Shown: positions 44,261 to 57,444 of the stretch, piece after piece | Numbering within the stretch: position 1 is the stretch's first letter | Layout of the letters: each line of letters begins with the position of its first letter | From: Tremella fuciformis | Taxonomy: Eukaryota > Basidiomycota > Tremellomycetes > Tremellales > Tremellaceae | Reading direction: 5' to 3' | DNA length: 64,000 nt | Assembly (NCBI GenBank): GCA_032768795.1 | Contig: CP136490.1 | Span: 3,100,001 to 3,164,000, forward strand | The notes under the pieces: model-generated | Databases searched by the model: none | Seen by the model: only the letters and a program-made list of their open reading frames with translations | What the model was told of the DNA's origin: nothing | Made by a program: the position numbers and the translations under genes

Positions 44261-47200
44261 CTACGCCTTGACAGCTACGGCTGGGGCTGACGCCGCCAGC
44301 CCTCCCGACACTTCGGCCGGCTTTGCCTCTTCTCCCATAGGCTCATCGTTCGGTGTGCCGTCTTCCCCAAAGATAGCCGCTCTGAACTCCTCACCCTGCC
44401 TCTTCACCCACTTGTAAGTCTTGACGGGACACAGCATACCCTTGACGCCGTCCACTCGCACGGCCAAACCCTGAGGCAGCCAGTGAAACTCGCTGGGCGG
44501 AAGGTCCGTTCCGATATCCGAGTCCTGCTCGACGTTACGCACAGTGACTCGAGGATTGCCAAGAGTCGAGGTAGACAGAAGGACAACACGGTAGTTGTCC
44601 TTGGCACTAGACAGAACCAGATCGTGTGTCCAGAGAGACCGCTCCTCAGGGAGATCGCTGTAAACATTCAGCCAGCCTTGCAAAGCAGCTGGGGAGAATG
44701 TGAAACTGAAAGTCAGCCAAACCTAAGCGGTTCAAGGTCAAGCGACTCGCCCTGGCCCATCTTTGGCATAGCCAATCGGCACGTCCGTAGGGACAGGAGG
44801 ACCTTGCTCGGCAATGATGTTGAGAATATCAACAATCTCCCGCAGTGGTGGCGGCGGGAAGAGGACAGCTCGTTCTCGAGCCATTTCTGCCATTCGTGCT
44901 TTCCGGTTCTTCTTCCCCTTCAGCATGACTTTAGTGATCTGCGAGTCAGCAAGACCTTTGCCATGTGCTCCGTTGGCATAGACCGATCCGTCAACGCACC
45001 TTGATTCTCTCTACTGCTTCGATCACCAACGAAAAGCCGTCGTGACCATTTCCCCAGTTCCTCGACTTGACACCGTTCCTCTCGAAGCCCGTGTACCTGA
45101 CTAGTTTTGGCACAACTCGAATTGTCACGTCGACGACATCGTCGTCGTTCGCCCCCTTCGTCTGCCATCGCAACCATCCGGCGTGAACGAGCATTAGAGC
45201 TATGTTCGAGTCGTCCGTGTATACATCCGTTCCCCATATTTTCGCCTGCTTGTATGCGTTGATCTGCTCGTTGAACACTTTTTGCGACAGGTGCCAAGTC
45301 GCCTTGTCCCAATCCTTCTCGCCTCGAAGAGTCCAGCCGGCACCTAGCATTCGGCCGGTGAAGCGAACGTGGACGATACCTCCCACAGCATCGGTATCCA
45401 GCACATTGGTTTGGGCCAAAGTCCATTCCGGTCCGCCGTAGACTTGCTGTGACACCACGCGACTGAGATCAGGCACAGTCTTGAGCCAGGCCTCGACTGG
45501 TCCAGACGTCACTTCTGACACTCGCTGCTGAGGAGCATTCAAGGCAGTAAAGTCTCGCACGACTGGAGCCGACGCCTCCTCATCAACTTTGCGTTGTCTC
45601 TTCTTGCTCACACTGCCTCGACGATGGCTTTGGTCTTCCACAGCGGCATCCATGCGAGATCGCTTCGTCTCTCTCGGTTGGTAGGCGTAGTCCCTTTGAT
45701 CCGACTTGTATATGTAGGGACGGGGTTCACGTTGGGGAGCGACTTGCTGCAAAGCCGATGCGTCTGCGCCGGCGGACAACTGAGGGTCGTCATATCGTGC
45801 TGGCTGGCGAGACGCCCCACCATACGACCTGGGCGGTTGAAATGACTTGGTCTCGGTCTTGGCTAGGTTGGCCAATCGCTCTCTTTCTCTCTGAGCCTCT
45901 CTCTCTCGTTCTTTCTCCCGCTCTCGAATTTCCCTCTCTTTGGCCTCGCGAGCTTCACGAAGCTCCTTTTCTTTCGCTCTGGCCGCTTCAAGCTCTCTGA
46001 GATTTTTCTCCTCTCTTTGACGTCGAAGCTCGGCTTCACGCTCCCTTTCACGCTCCCGTTCTCGAATGCGCTCCCTCTCGCGTTCTGCCCACGAGTACCC
46101 GAAGCTGTAAGTTCCACCTGGATAGCTGGGATAGTTTGAGGTATATGAGCTCGATGCACCCGAGTAGCGTGACCCATAATGGAAAGGGAGGGCGGACGAG
46201 GCGGTGGATGCCGGGGCAGCTCCTGTGGTTGGAGTGGTCGTGTTTCGAGTGGGCGACAAGGCAGGATCTCGCTCGCCTGGCCGGGCGATTGAAGCGGTTC
46301 GGGCAACTGGGGACTTTTGGGCCTCTCTGTTATCCTTAGGTGCCGATCCAAGTGGCGGAGGGCCAGTGTACAGATTTCTCGAAGGCACGGCCGAAGCGGG
46401 TTTGGGAGGACTGGCCGCCATTCCACTATAAGTCCCCAGACCCCCGGTTGTCTCAGGCTTGTCTCGATTGCTTGACGCGCTCAAGGTGCGATTATGAGCG
46501 GTTCCGGCCGCCGCATCTCGCTCATTGATACTGCTTGACCTGTCTCTGGCGTCTCGATCAAATGGAGAGGATAGTGCCCTTGTTCCGAGAGTCGAGGACA
46601 GGCTAGGCAATGGCAGGCCTTGCCGTGCGGATGTAGTTGAATTGGTCTGCAGATGCGGCGACGCAGATGGCCTGGACGCGGTCGCAGGCGTAGCCGAGGC
46701 GCTCATTGGGGTGGCTCGACTATTGGTAGGAGAAGGTGGCAGCGACGTTGCGGACTGCGGTCCCGGCTTTGGAGTGTCCTTCTTTGGTGAGGGGGGTTTG
46801 ACGGAATATCTGGAGTCCTGAATGCTTGGCCGGGCTGCTTCGCGGCGCAGATCAGCACCGAAACTTGACAAAGACCATGGACTGGTATAACTGGGTGGTC
46901 GAGTCGCAGTATTTCTGATCTGCAATGTGCTGGGTGCATCCCGTCGAACCGACGCAGAAGCGGCCGCCGAAGGAGGTGCAGATGCGCCCCCGGAAGATCC
47001 GTACAAGCTCGGACGATCGGTCGAAGCCGACAACGAGGCGGTCGTTGTAGGTCGCTGAAGAGCATTATGATAATGATGATGATGTTGCGGTTGGCTGGTC
47101 AAGGAAATACCCGGAGTCTCACTGGGACGGGATAGCAAAGATGACGGAGTCGAGAAGGACATGGATTTCTGTGCATCTGCTGCCGAATTGAGCCATCTGT

Positions 47201-47491
47201 TCGGTGTACGAAAGGAGTCAAAGACTCACCTCTGTCTCGCTGCTCTTTCTCTCGCTCCAACAAGGAATAGCTTGGCCGAAGGGCAGTCCCAAGACCGGCG
47301 CCTATGCCCTGCCTCGGGGCATTGGTTGCAGGTGTACTCCCTGCCGATGATGGCGTGGCCGAGAGATTGGATGTGGGACCCAGCGCCGTACTGATGGATG
47401 GGGATACTCGATTATAAGGATGCGAAGCGGGCATGGGATTGGATGAGTTGCCACCCGCAGCGGGCGTGTTGGAGTTGGGAGGGCGAGACAT
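44261..47491 (-). CDS. RXT3: Rxt3, subunit of the Rpd3L histone deacetylase complex
   Basis: Rxt3 is a non-catalytic subunit of the large Rpd3 histone deacetylase complex. From ATG 47491 there is a very long Ser/Pro-rich disordered region. An Arg-Glu coiled stretch follows (about 46090-45880), and then the conserved domain: VYGGPEWTLAQTNVLDTDAV, VHVRFTGRMLG, KIWGTDVYTDDSNIALMLVH and AGWLRWQ. The frame does not end at the apparent stop near 44991. A GT-AG intron joins ERIK to ITKVMLKGKKNRK, continuing through ERAVLFPPPPLREIVDILN. A GC-AG intron near 44748-44703 then leads to FSPAALQGWLNVYSDLPEE and the end at 44261. The KIWGTDVYTDDS block is what identifies the family. Confidence 0.85.
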
Positions 47492-48235
47492 GGTGACGCG
47501 GCATAGAATGTCTCTTTGCTTGTCGGGGAAGTAATAGTAGGGGAAGAGGTGAAGATATCGATTTTCCCCTCACCACCTGCTCCGACACTGCGTCACGGGC
47601 AGAAGTGTCGAGGAAGAGGGAGCAAGAGGCGAGTATGGTGTTGTCACAGCGAGCAAGAGGAGGATGATGAATGAGGGAGAAGGGGGGATGAGGATGTCAT
47701 GTCACGCGGTGTCGGCTAGTCTCAAATCAACTCTCAGGGTCCGAAGTCTGACCTTCAGGGTTTTGCAGCCCTTCTGTCCCTGTCTGGCCCCTTTTCCCTT
47801 CGGCTCATGACCCGGTAGCGGTGGGGGTCAGATGATGGCTCAGGCACGTTAGTTTGGAAGCGGGTCCGAGCGGGGTTAGGGTTGATTCGGATCGGCTTAT
47901 CTTTAGGTGGTCCTCCCCTTTTGTCACATGGAGGCGCGTGATTTACTTTGTTTGTCTCCGTTGGCGGCAACAAGCATCATCTATCCATCAACAGCTCCTA
48001 CAGTCGACGTTACGAGCTCAGTACTCGGGGACACGGCGCTTTGCTGCCCGGCGAAGCAGAAGAGGGCAGATCCTGCGAGTCGGCGACCATACGACTTCTT
48101 CGAGCGACATACAACTTCAACCTGGGCGAGGGGATTTGTCGAGGTGGACCCATATCCCCCTCTGATCTTCCCGACGCTTCGACTCGAATCTGTCCCTTCT
48201 CATCGTAGTTCTTGACAAGTACAAACGGATGTCAG
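47492..48235. promoter_or_regulatory. Divergent promoter region, RXT3 / large disordered protein
   Basis: These 744 bases lie between start codons at 47491 (minus) and 48236 (plus). ORFs in it begin at non-ATG codons or lack features. There is no recognised regulatory motif. Confidence 0.4.
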
Positions 48236-51200
48236 ATGGCCAGAGAAGTAACAGCCGCCCGTCCGGCAACGCCGAAGCGACTTCATCGGGGCTACGACCC
48301 TTCGGCGAGTCTCACTGACTTGTCGCGCCTCGTTGCAAAATCGCCAGTACCCAAAGCTGGACCCTCCCGCGTACCGACAGCTGTGAGGAGGTCGCGGCCG
48401 ATCTTGGGCGAGCGACATGACAATGTCGTCGTCCCTGCACCTCCAGCCGCCGCCGTCGCTGTCAAACCAGTATCACTGATCAAGAAATCTGCAGTCAGAG
48501 TGACGACAAAACCTCGCCCCTCCTTGCGCAAATTCAGCTCCCTTCCACATTCATCTCCTACGGGCCCGACGGCACCGAAGAGCATTCATAATAGCAGATT
48601 CCGCGAGGAGAGTTCATCTCATGAGCTTCGATCCCCATCTTTGCGACTGGACGAAAACGTCACCCAGTTGTTGGACGTTCAATTCCCGGATATGACCTTC
48701 CATGCATGGGATCAAGACGACACCGTCGAATTCGCAGCGCCGAAAAGGCAATCGAAGGTAGCATCGTCATCCAGAGGATTGTTGACGCCTGATCCCAGCC
48801 AGGAGTTACCGGTTAGTGCCTGGCAGCGCAACTGAAACGCGCTGACAACAGGCCGCTGCCCAGTCTCGGCCACGCCATCATTCATCAGCCCCATCATCAT
48901 CATCATCAGTGAAGAGGAACCCAATTTCCCGTCTACCTACTCCTCCTTCATCACAAGATGAGGCTTCACCAGAATCGACCCCAATAGCAACGAGTTTGGC
49001 CAAGCGTGCCCGACCTCGACCGACAGCCACTCCGCCTCGACCTCGCACCAGCGCCGGACGGTCGAGTCTTGCGGCTGCAGTTGGGGATGTATGGGAATTC
49101 GACATTCCGCTCAGACAGGAGGACGAGCCATCGCCAAATCCTCGGCGGAAGAAGTCTCCACGTTTACGGGACCATGAGGCTGAGCATGGCGCGCAGTCAA
49201 CGTATCCAGAGATTCGAGAAATCATCCTCACTCCACCTGCCCGGTCGTCTCAGATGAGGGCAAGAGTCAAGGGTAGGCAATCTCTGCGCACCCCTTCCCT
49301 ATCTCTCTCGCAATCAAATGCCTCACAGAGCTCGTCTGCGCGACGAGCAGCACCCGCATCTGAACCGCCAGCCCGGAAGAGGTTCAGCATACACACACCC
49401 CGAGCCCGATCCAACACTCCCAGCGTGCAAGACAGGGCTCGAAGATCAATGACCCCTGCTCAGCGGAAGGTTTTGAGCGGGCGGAAATTAGGCCTCTTGG
49501 ACAAGGAAGTCGAGTTGACACCCGGCGACGATGAACTTTTGCTGCTGGGAGCCGTCTCTCGGAGGAGGCGAAGCGCTATAGCAACGCAAGACGAGGCTCA
49601 AAACCCTGTTAGGAGGCAGAGAACACCGCCTTCCCCGGTGTCGCCTGATGAGGAGACCCCCAGTCTCTCTCGTGATGCCGCTCCATCAATGGCGATGGCA
49701 CCTCTCGATGGCGACATGTCGTTCGACGCGATAGGAGATTTTAGCAATGCAGATGATTGGGCCTCCGACAATGACACCGAGATGAACGGATCCGACGTCG
49801 AGCCAGGACCTGAGGACACCTTCATACACGTCAACAGTCGGCCGTTGGCGCGAGACCTGTCGATAACAGGGACCTTACGTGCTTTGTCCCCACTCCTTGA
49901 GCACGATCCCAGTCGTCCAGCCCCGTCGGACGCTGTAGTATCGGCTTCGGCGGAAATCGTCAGTGAGCCGGAGATACGAGAGACTCAGCCGGCTGTGCAA
50001 CCCCACGACGCGATCGACGATGTCCGTAGGGATTCAGTTCCACCTGCCTTCTCCGCCAACCAACCGAGGTTCGAGGGTCCCGACATCTCAGTCGAATCGC
50101 CGTCTTTCGATATTTCGGTAGATCCATCTTTCTCGTCGGACGATTCGAACCACAATGAGGTGGACGTCGCGAAGATGGACAATGAACAGGCAGGCGACAC
50201 TACGCCTTCCGAGTTTCAAGAAGGTCCAAGCCACCCTTCATCCGAGGATATCGACCAGAGGAACGATGAGATTGCGCTAGCCCGACTATTAAGGGAGATT
50301 GAGCAGGAGGAAGACCTTCCGGAAGTGCTGCCCGCCACGTCCGGCTCAGCGTCACCTAACGGGCCATGGCTGTCCAGTCCTGCATCCAGCGTTGCAGGCG
50401 ACCGGACCGAGGATGGTATCAGCGGAGATTGGGACAGTCCTTCTATTTTGACCTCAGCAAAGGCGGAGAGCCTTGAAGACGTGCACGAAAAGGAGGTGAC
50501 GGCTTCAGCAGAGGGTGACTTCCCAATGGATCTGGAGGACAACATTCCGTTGCTGCAATTCGAACCGCTGCCTTCCCCACGTCGGACGCCGGTCCGCATC
50601 GCCCACACAGCGCCAACTGTGAACGTCATCTCGCCGGTCAGAGCCATATCTCCGGCCAGGAGTGTCTTCGTGACTACAGCCAAAGGAGCTTCTTTCGATG
50701 AAGGCGTGAAGCATTCACCGGGCCCTGCAATATTGCCTGAAGATGTCACAACCACCGCCACTCCCGCTTCTCTCCCGGACGAGCCAGTCATCGAGCAAAC
50801 ACATACTGATACCTCGACTTCGGGACGAGAGGACGAAACAGCTCTTTCACATGAGAATATCCCTAACGAAGCGGACCAAACCGTTATTGCATCATCTGAT
50901 GCGTGGGTCACGCCTGACGATGCTGTGGCCGATGATCCTATTGAGCTTCCGCCCAACGTCGATACGGTTGTACTCGAGCCCATCCTCGAATTCGAGCCTC
51001 TTCTATCTCCACGCAGAAGATCAGTTGGACTACGAACGAGGGAGCAGACTGAGCCGATCGAAAAGTTCGGTCCAATGGTGGATTTCCGACTGAGAAGAGC
51101 ACATTCACTTGCGCCGATCAATTTACCGATGCTCCTCATACCTGACACGACAGCTCCAAGCTGTGCGGTCGATCCTCAGACGAAGCCTTCCTCTTGCGAG

Positions 51201-53981
51201 CAGATCAGCGTCATTCAGTCATCGGAAGGCGAGGCCCCCGGAGCACAACATGAGGACTTGGTCAATCCTTTCTCGTTTGGCATCCAGATTGACCCTTCGT
51301 TTGAAGCCGAGCGCGTGATCAGAGATCATTCCGACTTCAGCTTGGAGTTGCCCGCTGCGATCGGGGAAGACGACAGTGGACCTGTCCAAGCTACGAACGG
51401 GTTGTTCAGGGAAGAAAAGGCGGATTCGGCAGATGAGACACAAGACGCTATCAGCGGGGAGTGGGACGTTTCGAGTGTGGCGTTCACTCACCCAGTTCAA
51501 GATTCGGCACTCACGAACGACCTAGAAGTCGTGTCAAGCCCAGAATCTGGTCTCGCACCGACTTTCGAGGCTTTCGTGGCTGGTGTGCCTGATCAATCAG
51601 TCGTCAGTCTGTCTCTCGAGACCCCCGGCGAAGGAGTAAACGACGCCGAGCCGGAAGATACCTCTTCTGTGGCGAACGACGATGTCAGAGCAGAGGCCGA
51701 GAACGGACTTCAGGAAGAGCAGGAACGTGCGGCGCCCCCATCGGACGAGAAGCTCATTCTTCGGCTGGTTCTACGGTCTCCAATCAAAGTCGAGCCCGAG
51801 ACGGTCGCTAACTCACAAGCGACGGCAGTCAACCTCCCTATGGAGACGTCTGGCTCAACAGCTTCTGCAGGAATGTCCGGTGGGCCGGCGTCGGGCTCAA
51901 CTGCGTGTATAACCTCGCCAGCGATTGAGCAGGCCATCCCTGCAGGGAATTCTCCTTCACCTGTGCAGGTGCCGCTCGCAGAATTGGCCTCGTCCCCAAG
52001 CCCAGAGTCGCTCCCGCCATTATCCGAAAAGCCCTCGTCAAGTGCTTCGATCGCTGTCGAGCCTCAAACTCCCCAGCCACCGGTTTTAAGGTATGCAAAT
52101 GTCAATGCGACTCATGGAGTTTCTTCGTTAGAATGGATGCTGGCTCGCCGAACGCTTCCCATCGCCTCGCAAGCCGACTCTCGCCCCCTGTCTCGCCTGT
52201 CCAACGAGATACTTACGTCTTCCAGCCCTTCTCATCACGACCCAGCCGAGTCCTCCGCACCAGTGCCCTCGGTCAGGGCAGGGGGAAGCGATCTTCAGGC
52301 GGCCGACTTCTCGATGGAGTCACCGCAGGACAGTACGAGCAGCGCGGACACATCTATCCGTCAATCTGCTCCAAGCCGATCGCTGCTGGACGAAATGAGC
52401 CGGGCAGAGGCCGATGACAGCATGAGAAGCGTGGTCGAGGTGTCAAGCCTGGACCCGCGGGCCGCAGCACGAGCCGCAGCGATATTGAAGCTTGTGCGAC
52501 TATTCACTGAAGTCAGAAGGGTATGCTGACCCCAGAACCACGCGTATATTGAGCACGGCCGACTGCCCTCGTCCTCTTCGACCGTCGCTACCCCAAAGAG
52601 GACACCATCCAAGTACCGTTCGGACAGGTTCAGCTCTATCGCTACGGCTTCGAAGCTTTCCAAACCCGAACTATTACTGGAGGCCGAGTTGGAGATCGTG
52701 GAGGCTCGACGCTCGCGCTCCCGATCCGTGTCCGTGGCACCGAGTCTCGTCAGTGATTCGCCTTACTTGCCAGGAGGATGGATAGGCACTCCGGCTGGCG
52801 TGAAGCGGAAGCGGATCTACCAGGAGGCAACGCCATCTGTGAAAGGCAAAGAGAAGATGGAAGATGCCGCACCGTGGGGAGTCGCGGAATGGAAAAAGCT
52901 GGAAAAGGTGTACCGGTCCGAGCGGGAGGCGTGGCGCAAGGAGAGACAAGTCAAGCCACTTCCGACCGGTGGTCTTCTGGGCTGGGCGCGACGAGCATCC
53001 GGGGCTCACTCTGCGCCCAAGGTGGAAGAGTGGGATGGGGAAAGAGTCGTGGAACGTTTCCTCAAGGAGGAATGCAAGACAGCCAAGGGCGAGTGGGACA
53101 GGTGAGTAAAACCGCCCCAAACAATGTCCCCGACTGTACTGATAAATAGATGTTTGCTGTCTCTGCGAGTCAATGCCTTGACGCGAAGAGTGGAGGCCAA
53201 GCTTGCAAAAGAATCGGCAGCCGATGGAGATCGCTCTCCAAAGCGACCACGACAGATTTCAAGCACAGCTGTTGAGCGTCCCGCTGCCAGCGGGAAATTG
53301 CCCGGGGAGACCACATCTATCGTTCCCCCTTCCACGATCCGCAGGATGATCGACTACGCCTTTTCCTTTTCCACCGCCAAGAAAGCGCCCGCGCGATCGA
53401 CTCTATCTTCATCGAAATCCCACACAGGCGCAACACCTGGTGGTTTGATCGACAAGCTGAAAGCGGTTCGAGAGGAACCCCCTGCCGTGGCGAAAGACGT
53501 CCCAGAGGTAGTGACGATGAGGCAAGCGTTTACGCAACCAGTCACAGCGGCAGCGAAATCACTGGCCGCTCGTCCGGTCACGGGAATCCCGCATCCGTCT
53601 TCCCCGTCCTGGGAATCTGCTCTTTCCACGGACGCCTCGTTTACGACATCTGGCCCGTCAAGCAGACCAATCTCAGGCCTGCCTACATCACGATCCACGC
53701 CTGACCTATCCTCTTTGTCCTTCAGCTTTGAGGGCACTCCATCTCGCCTATATCCCAGCTTGAACCCCCCTCTCTCGGCTCGATCGACAGCTCTGGCGAA
53801 GTTGTTCGATCAGCCTCCATCTTCTCAATCAAAGTCTCGTATTCCTGTGCCTATCGGTGTCAAGAAAGGCAGCCCGAAAGTGGCCGACCTCGTCAAGAGT
53901 TTTGAGGACAGCAAAGTCTTGGGTGTGACCATGCCTCGACCCGAACTGCCTGAGTTGCGGAGGGTTCGGAGCGGGCGATGA
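48236..53981 (+). CDS. Large, mostly disordered protein with a conserved-looking C-terminal region
   Basis: Not recognised. Four exons, 48236-48810, 48852-52493, 52536-53101 and 53150-53981, join in phase to about 1870 residues. The first ATG is 48236. Most of the protein is low-complexity and acidic, rich in Ser, Pro, Glu and Asp, with many short SPxxR/TPP motifs that could be phosphorylation sites. Recurrent phrases such as EFEPLLSPRRR and FEPLPSPRRTP appear to be repeated short motifs. The C-terminal part is more ordered: WGVAEWKKLEKVYRSEREAW, then ERVVERFLKEE and LSLRVNALTRRVEAKLAKES. That region looks like a family domain, but I cannot name it. A nuclear regulatory or scaffold role would be a guess. 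Confidence 0.7.
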
Positions 53982-54475
53982 GTTGTTCAGCTGCTTTGCT
54001 GTGTACTTGCGTTTGTTGCCGATGCGCGGTCGTGTTAACTCTCACTTGTGGGAACCTTGCTGTACATATGTCTTCATAGCGTTGTGCTTCATGCTTCTTC
54101 GTATATTGCTTGCACATGTCTGCATCCGAATTGAGCTGTCTGACACGAACTGCCACAGTGCCACAGTGCCACTCCGTGCGCCCGCCACCCGACCTGTCCA
54201 CTCGTCTCGAAGCCCAAAAAACTCGAAGCACAGATTAGCATTGTCACATCATGTCTTGTTCGCACATCGACCGTGTGCGCTACGCACCTTCTGTGCGCCT
54301 CTCTCGCGTGCTGTGTCCTTGTTGAGGCTTCTTGTCGATTCTGAGCATTGGCGATACCCTACACTCTGTCTCTTGTCCGATCAATTGACCCTTCCTCCAT
54401 CTCGCGAACGAACCACATCTGTCTGTTCGCATACGACACCCTTCGACCACACAGACACGTCAAGCTCCTCTGACG
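53982..54475. other. Intergenic between two plus-strand genes
   Basis: These 494 bases hold the 3' end of the disordered-protein gene and the promoter of the next gene. A pyrimidine-rich segment precedes ATG 54476. Nothing else was recognised. Confidence 0.4.
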
Positions 54476-55901
54476 ATGGGTGGCAATGCCTTTCCCACCC
54501 CCGCGCACCGTCTTACCACCGCTCAACTCGACCAGCTCTCCAGCCATGTCGCCAAGCTGCTCCGACCCATCTTTCCCCTCACAGCGCCTCTGCGCGCGTA
54601 CACGACCAAGGAGACGCACGGCGACCTCGACCTCGTCTGCGCCTGGGAAGGCATGGGTGTACTCCACGACATGCGTGGTGCCGAGTCGGGTGGCGTGAAC
54701 TACGAGTACATGCAGACCGGCAAAGTGGCGATGCGGGACTTTTGCGAGTCGGTCGCGGCTGCAGTCGGGGCCGCGCGTTGGAAGCGCAATGGCGCCGAGA
54801 TCAGCTGCGCCGTACCCGTCACATCTGTATTTCCCGACTTGCACCTCGAAGCGCGAGGTGAGATGCAGGTGAGCTCAGTTCCTGTACAGCTGGAAGGAGA
54901 GCTCAGACCAGCCTTTCTACCAAGTCGACCTCCTGCTCGTGCCCCCGGCGTGTCTGCTGTTCACTCAATTCGAGCAGTCGTACTCGAGCATGCCGCTTTT
55001 GCTCGCCGCCGCCCTCCGACGTATCTCCAAGCAGCTCACGATCCACTCCACGTTCCTCAGCGTGAGGTACTCGCCGTTTTTCGGCTTGCCGCCTGTTGAG
55101 GTTGTCCTCACTACGGACGTGCGCGAAATGTGCTCGTGGGCAGGTCTGGACTACGAGAGGTGGAACAACGGATTTGCGCAAGAGGAAGAGTTCTGGACCT
55201 GGTTCACCAGCCCTCCTGGCTACGACGGCCCTCATCATCCCATCCCTGCGGACGGATCGCTCGACTCCACAGAAGCCGCCGAATCGGGCAGCGACAATGA
55301 GGTGGCAGACACCTCGACGGGCAAAGCGCAACGTCCCGCCTTCGTCTATGCGTGGAAGAAATTCGGCAGGAGCCAGCTCGAGAACAAGTCGTCACATCGG
55401 AACGGCCTGGAGATCCTGACCCACTTCCGCGACTGGATGCAACGTCCGGGGACAAGGTGGTACTCCGAGACCCCGCCGCCTAGCACCGAGTCTCCATCTG
55501 ACCTGGCCTCCCTCAGCACTGAGGCAGGCGCATCCCTCTCGACATCCGGTAGCTGTACGCCAGTCCCGCCTGAGCCGAACAAGAGCCTTGTCGACCCTTA
55601 TAAGCCGCTCGAGCTGGACCGCGGCGCCTCAGATGCCATCGAGTATTTTGGCAAGACGTCTGAATGGCTCGCTCAGCTGGAACAGCGCCGCCAGCGTGCA
55701 CAAGTGCTGTACGACCAGCAGCAAGAACGACTCATGCGCAAGAAGCAACAGCAGGAGCGTCTGGCAGCAGGGGAGACGATGAGCGCCCTGAGCGCGGACA
55801 GCGTATCTACCGCAAGTGTGGGAGGAACGAGCGTTACCACGGCCGAGACGGGCGCAACGAGCGTCGTCCACGATCACGAGTCCATCAAGAGTATTGCTTA
55901 G
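54476..55901 (+). CDS. Nucleotidyltransferase-like protein of unknown function
   Basis: ATG 54476 opens with MGGNAFPTPAHRLTTAQ, and 40 residues later comes ETHGDLDLVCAWEG. A GG.AF start and a downstream HGDxDxxV pattern recall the metal-binding face of polymerase-beta-type nucleotidyltransferases, seen in a fungal family of unknown role. Exon 1 ends at EMQ; a short intron leads to PFYQVDLLLVPP and later SPFFGLPPVEVVLTTD and MCSWAGLDYERWNNGF. That part resembles the second half of the same family. The last third is disordered and ends with a Gln/Glu/Arg coiled stretch (YDQQQERLMRKKQQQERL). Catalytic activity is inference from the motif. Confidence 0.6.
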
Positions 55902-56030
55902 CCTGGAAACATCTTCTGTATCTACTAGTCATCATCTACCCTCGCATTGCACATAGACTCGGCCTAGTGATCCATCAACGACATCATGACCTCACGATCG
56001 CACGACAACACACAACGATGTATGCATAAC

Positions 56031-57265
56031 TCATGAAATCTCCAGTTTCTCGAGCTTGGTCTCCACTGGCTCAGAAGCTGCGGGAAGGCGCAGCACATCG
56101 ACCCTTTTGCCCAGACCGCACCATGGCTTGCCCTTAGTCTTGCTGGACGGGCCAGACACGGTCGAGAGTATCTGGTGAACCCATTGTGCGTCCGTGAGAG
56201 GCGATAGATCTTGAGGCTTCTCGAGGCGCTGCTGGTGAGCTGCTCGAAATCCTCATGCACAAGGTCCGCATACCCGCTTGACAGCCTCGTAGTCCGCCTC
56301 CATGCCCCAGCTCTCCCTGATCACTTCTCCACTCCCAAATGCGTGATATAGCCGCACGTCATACAGGCGGAAAAGGACATCATCGACGCGGATGAAGAGC
56401 CGAACGAGGACGAACCACGAGTGAGGCATGACCCTCTGGAAACTCAGCTCGTTCTCAGCCTTCCGCGGGCATACGCACTATCCTCGCATTGAGTATAGAC
56501 TCGCCGTGGTCATGCAGCTCATCTTCGAACAGCGGTACATCATCGTAGAAGAGGATCTGGTCCAGCAGGGGGTCTTGCCGGGACAGCAGCCGCAGAGGCA
56601 GCTCGTGCGTCTCACTCGGTACAAACTGTCCTCAGCTCTCTACCCTACCTGCTCTGCGCCTCTTCACCCCACACGATGGGAAGTGACTCACCTCGGCTCC
56701 TTCTGTCCGCCCCGCGTGGGTGCTCGAGTACGTCCAGTCGTGCGGTTTGACAGGGACCGCGGCGACCGGCTCGTTGGAGAGATACGAGACGGCCTTGCTT
56801 TTCCCCTTCCACTTGTCCGCCATGCTCACGAGCACTCCGCCGCCCTTGACCTCTTCCCACCCGTTGCCGGTGCCCACTTCTGCCAAGGCATCCAACGCAG
56901 AGAAGATGATCTCGACGCGGGCTTGGCTTTGCCCCTGCCCTGTAGAGGAGATGGAAAAGGGCGCAGGGGGCGAGTACGAGAGGCGGAGCGAGTTGTTGCC
57001 GAATGTCATCTCTGGCAGTGGGAGGTTCAAGGTCTTCTCAGCCCTGCATAAAACTCTTCAGCACACCGTAGGACCGTGGTGTATTGCCGAGAGTGACTTA
57101 CGCTTCGATCTCCTTCCCGTTCAAGATGTGCCGCTTGGTCGTGGTGATGGTCCAACCCTCAATGGTCATCGTCGACGTATAGCGACCGGGTACAAGGGTA
57201 AAATGGGGCATTTTAACGGTCGCTGGGGGCATACGTGCGGCCTGAGTGGGTGGTAGGGCGGTCAT
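56031..57265 (-). CDS. TIP41: Tip41-like protein, TAP42/PP2A regulator in TOR signalling
   Basis: Tip41 binds the Tap42-phosphatase system and modulates TOR signalling. The start is ATG 57265 (MTALPPTQAARMPP). Exons give GRYTSTMTIEGWTITTTKRH, then LPLPEMTFGNNSLRLSY, EIIFSALDAL and VKPHDWTYSSTHAG. The 3' part, read from the gaps between ORFs, holds VPLFEDELHDHG-like and RMP..FVLVRLFIRVDDVLFR-like segments, then RLYHAFG and VIRESWGMEADYEAVKR. A GT-AG intron brings in QRLEKPQDLSPLTDAQWVHQ and the end KLEKLEIS at 56031. These blocks match the human TIPRL order closely. Confidence 0.9.
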
Positions 57266-57444
57266 CTTGGCCAATGAATGTAGAGTGAAGTAGTAAAGCG
57301 AAAGGAAGAGTCGTGCGGCCGAACATTTCGTCAACCGCGCGTCAACCTGCTCGGTGGAGGCCATTGCCGCGTTAATGTATGCTGCGTGACGAGGTCCCAT
57401 CCCAAGCATAATGGATAGATGAGCTATGCATACAGCACAAGACA
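57266..57444. other. Intergenic, SEC65 3' end to TIP41 promoter
   Basis: These 179 bases lie between two minus-strand genes. No feature is recognised beyond the presumed promoter of TIP41. Confidence 0.35.

Noticed and set aside
44738..44926. A separate small gene downstream of RXT3
   Set aside because: A GT-AG intron joins it in phase to the RXT3 conserved domain, and a GC-AG intron joins the following exon, so it is the C-terminus of the same protein.
55964..56260. Separate minus-strand ORF after TIP41
   Set aside because: Another frame of the same strand continues TIP41 through an intron to a stop at 56031; this ORF is mostly its shadow.
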